A DNA stretch of 64,000 nt from an uncultured Acidobacteriota bacterium (lineage in GTDB: Bacteria > Acidobacteriota > UBA6911 > RPQK01 > JAJDTT01), in assembly GCA_951812665.1 (NCBI GenBank), contig CATOST010000025.1, positions 62,001 through 126,000 on the forward strand, read 5' to 3'. Position 1 is the stretch's first letter; the number at the start of each line of letters is the position of its first letter. The translations under genes were made by a program, and so were the position numbers. Below, one piece after another: positions 42,720-51,931 of this stretch. The notes below the pieces were generated by a model that saw only the letters and a list, made by a program, of their open reading frames with translations, had not been told where the DNA came from and did no database searches.

Positions 42720-43982
42720 ATGGAAAGAACCATCTGGGACGTGGCCCGCCAGCAATTCTTCGAAGCGGCCGAGTTGACGGATCTGGACGACGATCTCAAG
42801 GAGATCCTGAGCCAGTGCAACCGCGACCTGACCGTCCGGTTTCCGGTCTGCATGGACGACGGTTCCATCCGGGTCTTCGAAGGCTACCGGGTTCAACACA
42901 ATCTGGCCCGTGGACCCACCAAGGGTGGAATTCGGTTTGCGCCCGAGGTGACCCTCGACGAGGTGAGGGCCCTGGCCATGTGGATGACCTGGAAGACGGC
43001 CGTGGTGCGGATTCCATACGGCGGGGCCAAGGGCGGGGTCATCTGCGACCCGCATAGCATGAGCATGGGTGAATTGGAGAACCTGACCCGCCGGTACGCG
43101 ACCGAGATCTCCATCATCGTGGGACGGGAGAAGGACATTCCGGCTCCCGACATCAACACCAATCCCCAGATCATGGCCTGGATCATGGACACGCTGTCCA
43201 TGCGAAGCGGTTTTTCGGACACGGGCGTGGTCACGGGCAAACCCATCGAGATCGGCGGTTCTCTGGGGCGTCTGGACGCCACCTCGCGGGGATGCCTCTA
43301 CGTCGCCGAGGAAACCCTCAAGGAGCGAGGGGAGACGTTGGAGGGCAAGACCGTTGCCATCCAGGGCTTCGGAAATGCCGGCAGCTTCGCCGCCTCTCTC
43401 TTCGCCCGGGCCGGCGCGCGCGTGGTGGCCGTCTGCGATTCCCGCGGAGGCGTCTACAATTCCGCCGGCCTGGACGTGGACCGGCTGCTCCGGCTCAAGC
43501 AGGAATCCCCGACGGTGGCCGAATATCCGGACGGGGACCGGGTGGGTACGAAGCAAATCCTGGAACTGCCCTGCGACATCCTGATTCCGGCGGCCGTCGA
43601 GGACCAGATCACCGAGGCCAACGCCGATCGGATTCAGGCCGGCATCGTGGTGGAAGCCGCCAACGGGCCCACCACTCCGGAGGCGGACCAGATTCTGAAT
43701 GAACGGGGGGTGACGGTGCTCCCCGACGTGCTGGCCAACGCCGGCGGCGTGACGGTGTCGTACTTCGAATGGGTGCAGGACCTGGGCTCCTTTTTCTGGG
43801 ACGAGGAACGGGTCTACCGGGAGTTGAAGCGGGTCATGACGGCCGCGTACCGCGACGTGTCGGCCGAGTTGGAGCGGCTCCAGCGTCTCCACGGCCCGCA
43901 GATCAACCATCGCCAGGCCGCCTACGTCCTGGCCATTCAGAGGGTCGCCCGGGCCACCCAGCTTCGGGGCATCTATCCGTGA
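42720..43982 (+). CDS. gdhA: Glutamate dehydrogenase
   Basis: This 420-aa cytoplasmic enzyme catalyses glutamate + NAD(P)+ to 2-oxoglutarate + NH4+. Substrate and catalytic lysines sit in RGPTKGGIRFAP and YGGAKGGVICDP, with the family Asp in KDIPAPDINTNPQIMAW. The Rossmann motif is AIQGFGNAGSFAASLF, followed by EAANGPTTPEAD and LANAGGVTVSYFEWVQ. Length fits the hexameric 45-kDa type. AGGAGG precedes ATG 42720. Third gene of the operon with thioredoxin and hydroxyacid dehydrogenase. Coenzyme preference is not deduced. A Leu/Val dehydrogenase is unlikely given the motif set. Confidence 0.9.
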   Translation: MERTIWDVARQQFFEAAELTDLDDDLKEILSQCNRDLTVRFPVCMDDGSIRVFEGYRVQHNLARGPTKGGIRFAPEVTLDEVRALAMWMTWKTAVVRIPYGGAKGGVICDPHSMSMGELENLTRRYATEISIIVGREKDIPAPDINTNPQIMAWIMDTLSMRSGFSDTGVVTGKPIEIGGSLGRLDATSRGCLYVAEETLKERGETLEGKTVAIQGFGNAGSFAASLFARAGARVVAVCDSRGGVYNSAGLDVDRLLRLKQESPTVAEYPDGDRVGTKQILELPCDILIPAAVEDQITEANADRIQAGIVVEAANGPTTPEADQILNERGVTVLPDVLANAGGVTVSYFEWVQDLGSFFWDEERVYRELKRVMTAAYRDVSAELERLQRLHGPQINHRQAAYVLAIQRVARATQLRGIYP

Positions 43983-44041
43983 GGCGGCGACTTTCTTGTC
44001 ACCGCTTCCGGGGGGTGTCGGGGGGCCTGGAAGCCCCCCTC
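43981..44041. repeat. Diverged hairpin repeat, copy F
   Basis: GGCGGCGACTTTCTTGTCACCGC is a degenerate version of the GGGGACA hairpin. GGGGGGC (44020-44026) pairs with GCCCCCC (44033-44039). Follows gdhA directly; no U-tract. Confidence 0.45.
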
Positions 44042-44213
44042 CAAAATCGTCCCGCGAGGGGAGATGAATGCGGGGGTCGTGGCCAGTCTTTCGGAGCTGT
44101 CGGTTAGGATAGCGGCCTTGCAGGAAAAGCCCCGGCAGGCGTATTCTTGATCGTAATTCGTCCGCCAGGATGTGGCGAATCCGCGTAGGTTCTCAGCGCC
44201 GACAGATGAGACG

Positions 44214-47200
44214 ATGGCTTTTTTCAGATCTTCACTTCCGCACATCATAATCTTGGCGACCGTTTTGGCGTCAGGGACGGCAGGCTCGACCACGAGGCGT
44301 CCGGACCCGACCGTCGAGTTCAATCGGGACATTCGGCCGATCCTGTCGGACAAGTGCTTCGCTTGTCACGGGCCGGACGAGAACAAGCGCATGAGCCCCT
44401 TGCGCCTGGACACGCGGGACGGCGCTCTGGCCGATCTGGGCGGCCGCTTTGCCATCCTTCCGGGAGACGCGGAGGGGAGCAGCCTCATCAGCCGGGTGAA
44501 CTCGGCGGACAGCCTGACCCGAATGCCTCCGAGCTACTCGGGGAAGAGCCTCTCGGATCATGAGAAGGAGCTCCTCCGGAGCTGGATCGAGCAGGGCGCC
44601 CACTGGCAGAACCACTGGTCGTATCGTCCTCCCGAGCGGCCCGAACCGCCGACTGTCAGCGATCCGGAGTGGGGCCGGAACCCCATCGACCGATTCGTTC
44701 TGGCCCGTTTGGAAGGGGCCGGGCTGAAGCCGTCTCCCGAGGCCGATCCGGACGCGCTCATCCGCCGGGTCTCGCTGGATCTGACCGGCTTTCCTCCCGA
44801 GCCGGAGGACCTGGACCGATTTCTGGAGGACCCCACCGGTGAAGCGTACGAGCGGGCCGTCGACCGGTTTCTCAACTCGCCCCGCTACGGGGAGCGCATG
44901 GCCGTTCGTTGGCTGGACGCCGCCCGCTATGCCGACACCAACGGCTACCAGACCGACGCCGAGCGCAGCATGTGGCGCTGGCGCGACTGGGTGATCGACG
45001 CCTTCAACCGAAACCTGCCCTTCGATGACTTCACCGTCGAGCAGGTCGCGGGCGACATGCTTCCGGACGCCACGCTGGATCAGCGGATCGCCAGCGCCTT
45101 CAATCGCAACCACCGGGGAAATGGGGAAGGCGGAATCATTCCCGAGGAATACCGGGTGGAATATGTCGTGGATCGGGTCGAGACCACCTCCACGGTCTGG
45201 TTGGGCCTGACCATGGGCTGCGCCCGCTGTCACGATCACAAGTACGACCCGTTCACCCAACGCGAGTTCTACGAGATGTTCGCCTACTTCAACAACGTTC
45301 CGGAGAAGGGGCGAGCCTTCAAGTACGGGAACTCTCCCCCCTACATCCCGGCGCCGACGGACGCTCAGCAGCGCCGGTTGAATGAGTTGGAGGCGGAGCT
45401 GGCCGAGGCGAGTCGGAAATTCGAAGAACACGGACCCGAACTGGACCGGCTCCAGAAATCGTGGGAAGAGGCGCTCACCCAATCGAACCTGGTGAACTGG
45501 TCCCTGCGCGACAATCTGGAAGTCGCCTACTCCCTGGACGGGCACTTGGCGGCCGAGACACCGGGAGAGCAGCCGCCCGTTGCCCGGCTCCTGGACGGTG
45601 TACCTCATTTCGTTCCGGGTCGTGTCGGGACGGCGGCCAGCTTCGACGACAAGAGATACGTGGACGCCGGCGCGGTGGCCGCCTTCGGGACCACCGACCG
45701 CTTCACCCTGACAACCTGGGTCCGGCCCGAGACCTCCGAGGGGGCCATTCTCTCCAAGACCCAGAGTGAGTTTGAGGGAGAGGGCCAGGGCTCTCGCGGC
45801 TACGGCCTCTTTCTGCGGGACGGGAAACTCCAGTTGAATCTGGTGGTGCGCTGGTTGGATGACTCCCTCCGGGTCGAGACGGTCGAGGCGCTGAAGCCCG
45901 GCGAGTGGCGCCACGTGGCCGCGACCTACGACGCCTCGTTCCAGGCCAAGGGGATCCGGATCTACATCGACGGCAAGCCGGCGCCCATCCGGGTCCTGCT
46001 GGACTTCATGAACCAGAACTTCTACGTCAAGGATCCGTTGCGGATCGGCGCGGCCGGTCCCAAAGAGCGGTTTCGAGGTCAGATCGACGACATCCGCATC
46101 TACCGCGGCGTCCTGCCCCCGGAGCGCGTCGCCGTCCTCGCCACCAGCCGGAGCCTGGACCAGATCGCCAGGATCCCACGGCCCGAGAGGACCCCGGGAC
46201 AGTCTGAAAAGCTGCGCCTCGGCTTTGTGGATCAGTACGCGCCGCTGGAAATCCGGGACAGCTGGCGGCAGGTTCTGGACCTGGCGGCCGAGCGAAAGAG
46301 CCTGATCCTGAGCTTTCCCACCGTCATGGTGATGCAGGAGCGAACGACTCCCAGGGAGACCTTCATCCTGGACCGGGGAGCTTACGACAGCCCGACGGAG
46401 AGGGTCGAGCCCGGCGTTCCAGCCTTGTTCTCGGGACTCCGGAACGGCGCACCCGCAAATCGGCTGGAATTCGCCCGCTGGCTGGTGGACCCGTCCAACC
46501 CCCTCACGGCGCGGGTTACCGTCAACCGTTTCTGGCAGATGTATTTCGGGCAAGGCCTGGTCCGGACGGCCGAGAATCTCGGCTCTCAGGGAGAGTGGCC
46601 CACCCATCCCCTCCTGCTGGACTGGCTGGCCACCGAGTTCATGGATTCAGGCTGGGACGTGAAGGCGCTCCATCGGGCCATCGTCTTGAGCGCCACCTAT
46701 CGACAATCCTCTCAATCCACTCCCGAGCTCCGTTCCCGGGACCCGCAGAACCGCCTGCTGGCCCGGGGTCCCCGCTTCCGGCTTCCGGCCGAAGTGATTC
46801 GGGACCAGGCTTTGTTCCTAGCCGGTCTGATGGTGGAGAAACAAGGGGGACCGTCCGTGAAGCCCTATCAGCCGGACGGGCTGTGGGAAGAGCTCACCAG
46901 CGGGCAATTCTACAACCAGAGTGAGGGAGAGGATCTCTATCGGCGAAGTCTCTACACCTACTGGAAGCGGACGATCGCTCCGCCCTTCATGCTCACCTTC
47001 GACGCTTCGGGGCGGGAGGCCTGCGCGGTGCTGGAAACACGGACCAACACGCCATTGCAGGCATTGAACCTGATGAACGACGTGACCTACGTGGAGGCCG
47101 CCCGTTTTCTGGCTCAGCGGATGATGCTGGAGGGGGGCGCCTCACCCCAGGAACGGATCGGATTCGCCTACCGGTTGGCCACGGGCCGGCAGCCTGACGT

Positions 47201-47396
47201 CCGGAGAAAGGCGATCCTCCTGGAGAGCTATCGCCACCATCTGGCCAACTACGAAGAGGATCGAAAGGCGGCGCTCCAACTGGTGAGCCAGGGAGAGAGG
47301 CCCCGGAATCCGGAGTTGGACTTGGCGGAGCTGGCCTCATATACCACGGTGGCCAGTCTGATCCTGAATCTGGACGAGACGATCTCCAAGGAATAA
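44214..47396 (+). CDS. PSD1 cytochrome/DUF1549/LamG/DUF1553 protein
   Basis: This protein has about 1060 residues from ATG 44214. A signal peptide (SLPHIIILATVLASGTA) is followed by the cytochrome domain with CFACH (48-52) and DUF1549 (PRYGERMAVRWLDAARYADT; GLTMGCARCHDHKYDPFTQ). A concanavalin-like LamG domain (FTLTTWVRPETSEGAILSK; GEWRHVAATYDASF; FRGQIDDIRIYRGVL) and DUF1553 (DPSNPLTARVTVNRFWQMYF; ILNLDETISKE at the end) complete it. The LamG domain probably binds a glycan and is absent from the paralogue at 31580. The DUF1501 partner starts three bases after its stop. It is exported and redox-active; the substrate is unknown. Confidence 0.9.
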   Translation: MAFFRSSLPHIIILATVLASGTAGSTTRRPDPTVEFNRDIRPILSDKCFACHGPDENKRMSPLRLDTRDGALADLGGRFAILPGDAEGSSLISRVNSADSLTRMPPSYSGKSLSDHEKELLRSWIEQGAHWQNHWSYRPPERPEPPTVSDPEWGRNPIDRFVLARLEGAGLKPSPEADPDALIRRVSLDLTGFPPEPEDLDRFLEDPTGEAYERAVDRFLNSPRYGERMAVRWLDAARYADTNGYQTDAERSMWRWRDWVIDAFNRNLPFDDFTVEQVAGDMLPDATLDQRIASAFNRNHRGNGEGGIIPEEYRVEYVVDRVETTSTVWLGLTMGCARCHDHKYDPFTQREFYEMFAYFNNVPEKGRAFKYGNSPPYIPAPTDAQQRRLNELEAELAEASRKFEEHGPELDRLQKSWEEALTQSNLVNWSLRDNLEVAYSLDGHLAAETPGEQPPVARLLDGVPHFVPGRVGTAASFDDKRYVDAGAVAAFGTTDRFTLTTWVRPETSEGAILSKTQSEFEGEGQGSRGYGLFLRDGKLQLNLVVRWLDDSLRVETVEALKPGEWRHVAATYDASFQAKGIRIYIDGKPAPIRVLLDFMNQNFYVKDPLRIGAAGPKERFRGQIDDIRIYRGVLPPERVAVLATSRSLDQIARIPRPERTPGQSEKLRLGFVDQYAPLEIRDSWRQVLDLAAERKSLILSFPTVMVMQERTTPRETFILDRGAYDSPTERVEPGVPALFSGLRNGAPANRLEFARWLVDPSNPLTARVTVNRFWQMYFGQGLVRTAENLGSQGEWPTHPLLLDWLATEFMDSGWDVKALHRAIVLSATYRQSSQSTPELRSRDPQNRLLARGPRFRLPAEVIRDQALFLAGLMVEKQGGPSVKPYQPDGLWEELTSGQFYNQSEGEDLYRRSLYTYWKRTIAPPFMLTFDASGREACAVLETRTNTPLQALNLMNDVTYVEAARFLAQRMMLEGGASPQERIGFAYRLATGRQPDVRRKAILLESYRHHLANYEEDRKAALQLVSQGERPRNPELDLAELASYTTVASLILNLDETISKE

Positions 47397-47399
47397 GAC

Positions 47400-48875
47400 A
47401 TGGATCCACGACCTGAAATGGGCCTGCTCCTGACCCGGCGTCATTTCTTCGGGCTCGGCAGCACAGGAATCGGGACGGCGGCTCTGGCGACGCTCCTGAA
47501 TCGGGACCTGGGCGCTGCGGGTCCGGGACGGTCCTTCTCCTCCGGGGACACGACGCGCGGACTGCCCGGCTATCCCCATTACGCCCCGACGGCCAAACGG
47601 GTCATCTACCTGTTCCAGTCGGGCGCCCCCTCGCAGATGGAGCTTTTCGACTACAAGCCGGGACTGCAGGACCTGCGAGGAACGGAGCTTCCCGACTCCA
47701 TCCGCAAGGGGCAGCGCCTGACCGGCATGACGGCCACCCAATCCAGCTTCCCGGTGGCGCCCACGCTGTTCAAGTTCAACCAGCATGGCCAGTCGGGGGC
47801 CTGGGTCAGCGAACTCATGCCGCACACCGCCGGAATCGTCGACGACATCAGCTTCGTGAAATCGATGCACACCGAGGCCATCAATCACGACCCGGCGGTC
47901 ACTTTCTTCCAGACCGGAGCCCAGTTGGCCGGCCGGCCCAGCATCGGCTCCTGGATCTCGTACGGCCTGGGCAGCGACACCGAGGACCTGCCGTCGTTCG
48001 TGGTCATGGTCTCCATGGGAACGGGTGCGCCCGGCGGTCAGCCGCTTTACGACCGCCTCTGGGGCAGCGGCTTCCTACCGACACGCTACCAGGGAGTGAA
48101 GTTCCGGTCCGTGGGAGATCCGGTCCTGTACCTCTCCAATCCACCCGGCCTGAATCGGAGCGGCCGCCGGCGTTTTCTGGACGATCTGGGCCGCCTCAAC
48201 CAGCTCAAGGCCGAGGAATACCAGGACCCCGAGATCAACACGCGGATCTCTCAATACGAGATGGCCTATCGAATGCAGGCGTCGGTTCCGGATCTGACCG
48301 ATCTCTCGGACGAGCCGGAGCGGATTTTCGAACTGTACGGTCCGGAGTCCCGGAAACCGGGCACCTTCGCGGCCAACTGCCTGCTGGCCCGGCGTCTGGC
48401 CGAGCGCGGCACCCGGTTCATCCAGCTCTTTCACCGGGGCTGGGATCAACACACCCGCCTTCCCAAGCAGATCCGGGGACAGTGCTACGATACGGACCAG
48501 CCGTCGGCCGCCCTGGTTCAGGACCTCAAGGAGCGAGGGCTGCTGGAGGACACCCTGATCATCTGGGGAGGAGAGTTCGGGCGAACCGTCTATTCCCAGG
48601 GGCGTCTCACCGAGGACGACTACGGACGCGACCACCATCCCCGCTGCTTCACCATCTGGTTGGCCGGAGGCGGCATCCGGCCGGGAGTCGTCCATGGAGA
48701 GACCGACGACTTCTGCTACAACATCACTCGGGACCCCGTCCACGTCCACGATCTTCAGGCCACCATCCTCCACTGCCTGGGAATCGACCACACCCGCTTG
48801 ACCTACAAGTACCAGGGCCGGGACTTCAGGCTCACCGACGTTCATGGAAACCCGGTGAAACCGATCCTCTCCTGA
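47400..48875 (+). CDS. DUF1501 protein, partner of PSD1
   Basis: This 491-aa protein has [20 protein letters not shown] as Tat-like signal, then [38 protein letters not shown] and [20 protein letters not shown], the same conserved blocks as the copy at 30138. It directly follows its PSD1 partner, so the operon repeats the arrangement seen on the minus strand at 30-35 kb. Sequence divergence between the two pairs is large, so they are old paralogues, probably with different substrates. Confidence 0.9.
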   Translation: MDPRPEMGLLLTRRHFFGLGSTGIGTAALATLLNRDLGAAGPGRSFSSGDTTRGLPGYPHYAPTAKRVIYLFQSGAPSQMELFDYKPGLQDLRGTELPDSIRKGQRLTGMTATQSSFPVAPTLFKFNQHGQSGAWVSELMPHTAGIVDDISFVKSMHTEAINHDPAVTFFQTGAQLAGRPSIGSWISYGLGSDTEDLPSFVVMVSMGTGAPGGQPLYDRLWGSGFLPTRYQGVKFRSVGDPVLYLSNPPGLNRSGRRRFLDDLGRLNQLKAEEYQDPEINTRISQYEMAYRMQASVPDLTDLSDEPERIFELYGPESRKPGTFAANCLLARRLAERGTRFIQLFHRGWDQHTRLPKQIRGQCYDTDQPSAALVQDLKERGLLEDTLIIWGGEFGRTVYSQGRLTEDDYGRDHHPRCFTIWLAGGGIRPGVVHGETDDFCYNITRDPVHVHDLQATILHCLGIDHTRLTYKYQGRDFRLTDVHGNPVKPILS

Positions 48876-48909
48876 TCCGTTTTTCATTTCCGCAGAAAGG
48901 AGTCACGGC

Positions 48910-50148
48910 ATGGGCACCTTGCTCACGGTGGCCGCGCTCACGCTGATCATTTCGGGAATGTGCTCGCTCTTCGAGGCGACCCTTTACTCGACCACGGTTC
49001 CTACTCTGGAGGCGGCCCAGACCAAAGGTCCGAGACGCCAACTGGCACGGCGCTTCCTGACCATGAAGACGTCAATCGCCCGCCCCACCTCGGCCATCCT
49101 GATCCTGAACACCCTCGCCAATACGGGAGGCGCCACCATCGCCGGCATGTACGCCGCCCAGGTCCTGGGCGTGTCCTGGGTCCCGGTCTTCTCAGGGGGC
49201 CTGACCCTGGCGATTCTGCTGCTGTCGGAGATCCTGCCCAAGACCTACGGCGCCGTTCATTGGCGCCGTCTCTGGCCCTTCATCGTCTGGCCGCTGGCCG
49301 CCATGGAGAAACTCTTCTACCCGATCATTCGCTCCTTGGAGGGGTTGACCCGGCTCCTGACCCGGGGGACCCCGGTGGGCCAACCGACCGAGGGGGAGAT
49401 TCTCTCCATGATCCGGTTGGGGGCCCGCTCGGGGGAGTTGAGCGCCACCGAGCTGCAACTGTTGAACTCCGTCTTTCGCTTCGACGAGATGGTCTGCCGC
49501 CAAGCGATGGTGCCGCGCCGCGAGGTCGCCTTTCTGAAGATGGACGACAGCTTGGACAAGGCCCTGGCATTGGCCCGTCAGACCCGGCACTCGCGTTATC
49601 CCCTATGCCGGACCTCCCTGGACGACGCCACGGCGCTGATCCACGTCAAGGATCTTCTCAACGTCTCCCGGGACCAGAACCCGGATCTGGTTTCCCTGGC
49701 CCGATCCTTCCCGGCGATCCCGGAGACCCTGCCCCTGAGCCGGCTTCTGCGGCGCATGCAGGCGGATCATCTACACATGGCTCTGGTGGTGGACGAGCAT
49801 GGGACCGCAGTGGGGGTCATCACCCTCGAGAACGTACTGGAGGAACTGGTGGGAGCGGTCCAGGACGAGTTCGACCGGGAGGCGCCGGACATCGTGCCCG
49901 ACGGCGCGGATCGTTTCCGGGTCAGGGGGCAGATCTCTCTGGGCTGGCTCAATCAGGAGCTGGAGCTGGAGTTGGAGGCTCCGCATGTCGACACCCTCTC
50001 GGGTCTGATCGTGAGCCATCTGGGCCGCCTGCCCGCAAGAGGTGACGCGTTGGAGCTGGAACAGGTCACCTTCCGGGTGTTGGAGGTCAAGCAGGGGCTG
50101 GCGTCCCAGGTCCGGCTCCAAATCAAGCCCAAGGCACCGGACCTGTGA
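48910..50148 (+). CDS. CNNM/HlyC-CorC-type membrane protein
   Basis: This 412-aa protein has the DUF21 transmembrane domain with several hydrophobic segments (TLLTVAALTLIISGMCSLFE; NTLANTGGATIAGMYAAQVL; GGLTLAILLLSEILPKTYGA). Two CBS domains follow (MVPRREVAFLKMDDSLDKAL; HMALVVDEHGTAVGVITLEN), then the C-terminal CorC/HlyC domain (FRVRGQISLGWLNQELELEL; HVDTLSGLIVSHLGRLPARG). Family members export Mg2+/Co2+ or regulate divalent ions. The old name hemolysin C is misleading. AAAGGAG lies before ATG 48910. Coupled to the next gene by TGATG. Confidence 0.85.
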   Translation: MGTLLTVAALTLIISGMCSLFEATLYSTTVPTLEAAQTKGPRRQLARRFLTMKTSIARPTSAILILNTLANTGGATIAGMYAAQVLGVSWVPVFSGGLTLAILLLSEILPKTYGAVHWRRLWPFIVWPLAAMEKLFYPIIRSLEGLTRLLTRGTPVGQPTEGEILSMIRLGARSGELSATELQLLNSVFRFDEMVCRQAMVPRREVAFLKMDDSLDKALALARQTRHSRYPLCRTSLDDATALIHVKDLLNVSRDQNPDLVSLARSFPAIPETLPLSRLLRRMQADHLHMALVVDEHGTAVGVITLENVLEELVGAVQDEFDREAPDIVPDGADRFRVRGQISLGWLNQELELELEAPHVDTLSGLIVSHLGRLPARGDALELEQVTFRVLEVKQGLASQVRLQIKPKAPDL

Positions 50149-50903
50149 TGGCAGGCGTCGCTGAACCCATTCGGTCCCGGCTCGTTCTGATCCTGATGTT
50201 CATTGCCGCCGCCACGGCATCATCCTGTATCCTGCGCTCCGGGCAACAGTATCGCCACTTCTCCACAGCCACCCCCATCGCTCAGGACGACACCCTGATT
50301 CTGGGCTTCATGGGCGGCCGCGACTCCTGGAACAACACCGTGGTCGGCGTGGGCCGAATTGCCCGGAGCCTCCGCGAGCGAGATCTTCCGGGAGTGCACG
50401 TCGAAACGGTCGAGAACCAAAAACGGAACTTGGCCGTTCGTCTCGTCCGCTCGGCCTTGGATACCAACCGTGACGGCCAGCTCCAATCCGCCGAACGCCT
50501 GCAGGCAAGCATCGTGGTTTACGGCCAGAGCTTCGGCGGGGCCGCCGTCGTCAAGTTCGCCCGCCAGCTCGATGCCCTGGATATCCCGATCCTTCTGACC
50601 ATCCAGGTGGACAGCGTCGGTCGCGGGGACGGGCTGATCCCTCCCAACGTCCGTGCCGCGGCCAACATCTACCAGGACAACGGACACCTGATCCGCGGGG
50701 AGGCCCCGATCCGGGCTGTGGATCCAACCCGCACCAGGATTCTCGGCAATTTCCGCTTCGATTACGCGGACAGCCCCATCGACGTGTCCGATCTCCCCTG
50801 GTACAAGACCCTCGCCCGCATCGCCCACGCCAAAATGGATCGCGACCCCAAGGTCTGGAACAAAGTGGAGAAACTGATTCTCGATGCCCTGGGAGGGGGA
50901 TAG
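50148..50903 (+). CDS. Exported alpha/beta-hydrolase-like protein
   Basis: This protein has about 251 residues. An N-terminal hydrophobic segment (LVLILMFIAAATASSCILRS) could be a lipoprotein signal (Ser-Ser-Cys). A nucleophile elbow VVYGQSFGGAAVVKFARQL follows a calcium-site-like acidic stretch DTNRDGQLQSAERL (dockerin/EF-hand-like). Downstream LLTIQVDSVGRGDGLI supplies a possible acid. Similar small proteins are annotated as hypothetical alpha/beta hydrolases; the substrate is unknown. Its ATG overlaps the CNNM stop by one base. Confidence 0.6.
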   Translation: MAGVAEPIRSRLVLILMFIAAATASSCILRSGQQYRHFSTATPIAQDDTLILGFMGGRDSWNNTVVGVGRIARSLRERDLPGVHVETVENQKRNLAVRLVRSALDTNRDGQLQSAERLQASIVVYGQSFGGAAVVKFARQLDALDIPILLTIQVDSVGRGDGLIPPNVRAAANIYQDNGHLIRGEAPIRAVDPTRTRILGNFRFDYADSPIDVSDLPWYKTLARIAHAKMDRDPKVWNKVEKLILDALGGG

Positions 50904-50961
50904 GAGGGGGGACATCCCTGTCCCCCTCTTGAATGGGAGAGGGGACATCCTTGTCCCCTTC
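50901..50961. repeat. GGGGACA hairpin family, copy G (tandem)
   Basis: Two hairpins in tandem: GGGGGGACATCCCTGTCCCCC (about 50908-50927) and GAGGGGACATCCTTGTCCCC (about 50939-50958), beginning at the TAG stop of the hydrolase-like gene. Nearly identical stems side by side suggest tandem duplication of the unit. Confidence 0.65.
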
Positions 50962-51024
50962 TTTAACACCGACCCGGAACCGGCGACCGGTGGAAGCGCT
51001 TTCCTCTTTTCTCGGAAACGGGGG

Positions 51025-51097
51025 TGGGCCGTGCTGGGATCGAACCAGCGACCCTCTGCTTAAAAGGCAGATGCTCTACCGACTGAGCTAACGGCCC
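51025..51097 (-). tRNA. tRNA-Lys(TTT)
   Basis: The minus strand folds as a cloverleaf. Acceptor GGGCCGT pairs with ACGGCCC, the D-arm includes AGCTCAGTCGGTAGAGC, and the anticodon arm has loop CTTTTAA (anticodon TTT). The T-arm is CTGGTTCGATCCCAG. The 3' CCA is not encoded. Confidence 0.95.
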
Positions 51098-51419
51098 ACG
51101 GTTGGACGCCGGAAGAACGCTCGCCACCCAGGCTTCCGGCGAGCGTCAGTCTAGCAGATTCCCCGCAATCCGAGCCATGGATTCCCGGTTTCCATTCACC
51201 GCTCCCGACCTGGAATGCTTCCCCTGCATGGTCGCTAAATAGGCGGTGAGATTCCACTTCCTTGAATGTCCAATTCGATTCCCGTGCATTCGACAACGCT
51301 CAGCGTGTGCGCGACAGAATGGAGGGTCAAAGCCAAAGTGGACTATCTCTAAGGCTGATCGTATAAGGTGTCCGAATTCGAAGGACTCGGCACAAGGATA
51401 CTAATCCCAGAGGTTTAAG
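51098..51419. other. Gene-free stretch
   Basis: No gene or obvious structured RNA seen between tRNA-Lys and the small antitoxin gene; the left end should carry the tRNA-Lys promoter (minus strand). Confidence 0.4.
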
Positions 51420-51662
51420 ATGCAAATCTATTCCGGCTCGGAAGCCAGACGGAAGCTCGGCAGTGTGCTGGACGAGGCGGATTCAATAGGGAAAGTGTTC
51501 ATTCGCCGACGAGACGGCAGGACCTATGCCTTGGTGCCGCAGGGAACGCCGACGTCTCCTCTGGACATTCCCTCGATCAGTGCGAATATTTCTACCCAGG
51601 AGATCGTCTCACTGGTCAGGCAGGAGCGAGGCAGTTCGAGAGGGTTGAAGAGTCTCGGCTGA
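51420..51662 (+). CDS. Phd/YefM-like antitoxin, orphan
   Basis: This 80-aa protein opens MQIYSGSEARRKLGSVLDEA and IRRRDGRTYALVPQG, the Phd/YefM fold that binds operator DNA and then wraps a toxin with its C-terminal tail (STQEIVSLVRQERGSSRG). No Doc, YoeB or PIN gene follows before tRNA-Ser, so the toxin partner is missing. There is no good ribosome site before ATG 51420. Confidence 0.65.
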   Translation: MQIYSGSEARRKLGSVLDEADSIGKVFIRRRDGRTYALVPQGTPTSPLDIPSISANISTQEIVSLVRQERGSSRGLKSLG

Positions 51663-51755
51663 CCTCATCCATTACGATCGCGGACGAAGTGCGTCAAGGA
51701 ACGCCGGCGGGATGACACTCCACACGTCGCGATCCGGTGAAACCTGCCGATTCGA

Positions 51756-51847
<92 letters not shown>

Positions 51848-51931
51848 AATCCGGACGTTTCAAGCGGTGAATTCTACTTGCTGGGTGGGTCCGGAACAAG
51901 GCCGCGGCCCGGCGGAGACCCAGGGCAGACT

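Noticed and set aside
44271..46607. 778-codon minus-strand frame opposite the second PSD1 gene
   Set aside because: Same reasoning: the sense strand has CFACH and DUF motifs, the antisense none.
35137..50965. Hairpin repeats considered as a CRISPR array
   Set aside because: Copies are kilobases apart with no regular spacing or spacers, and no cas genes are present.
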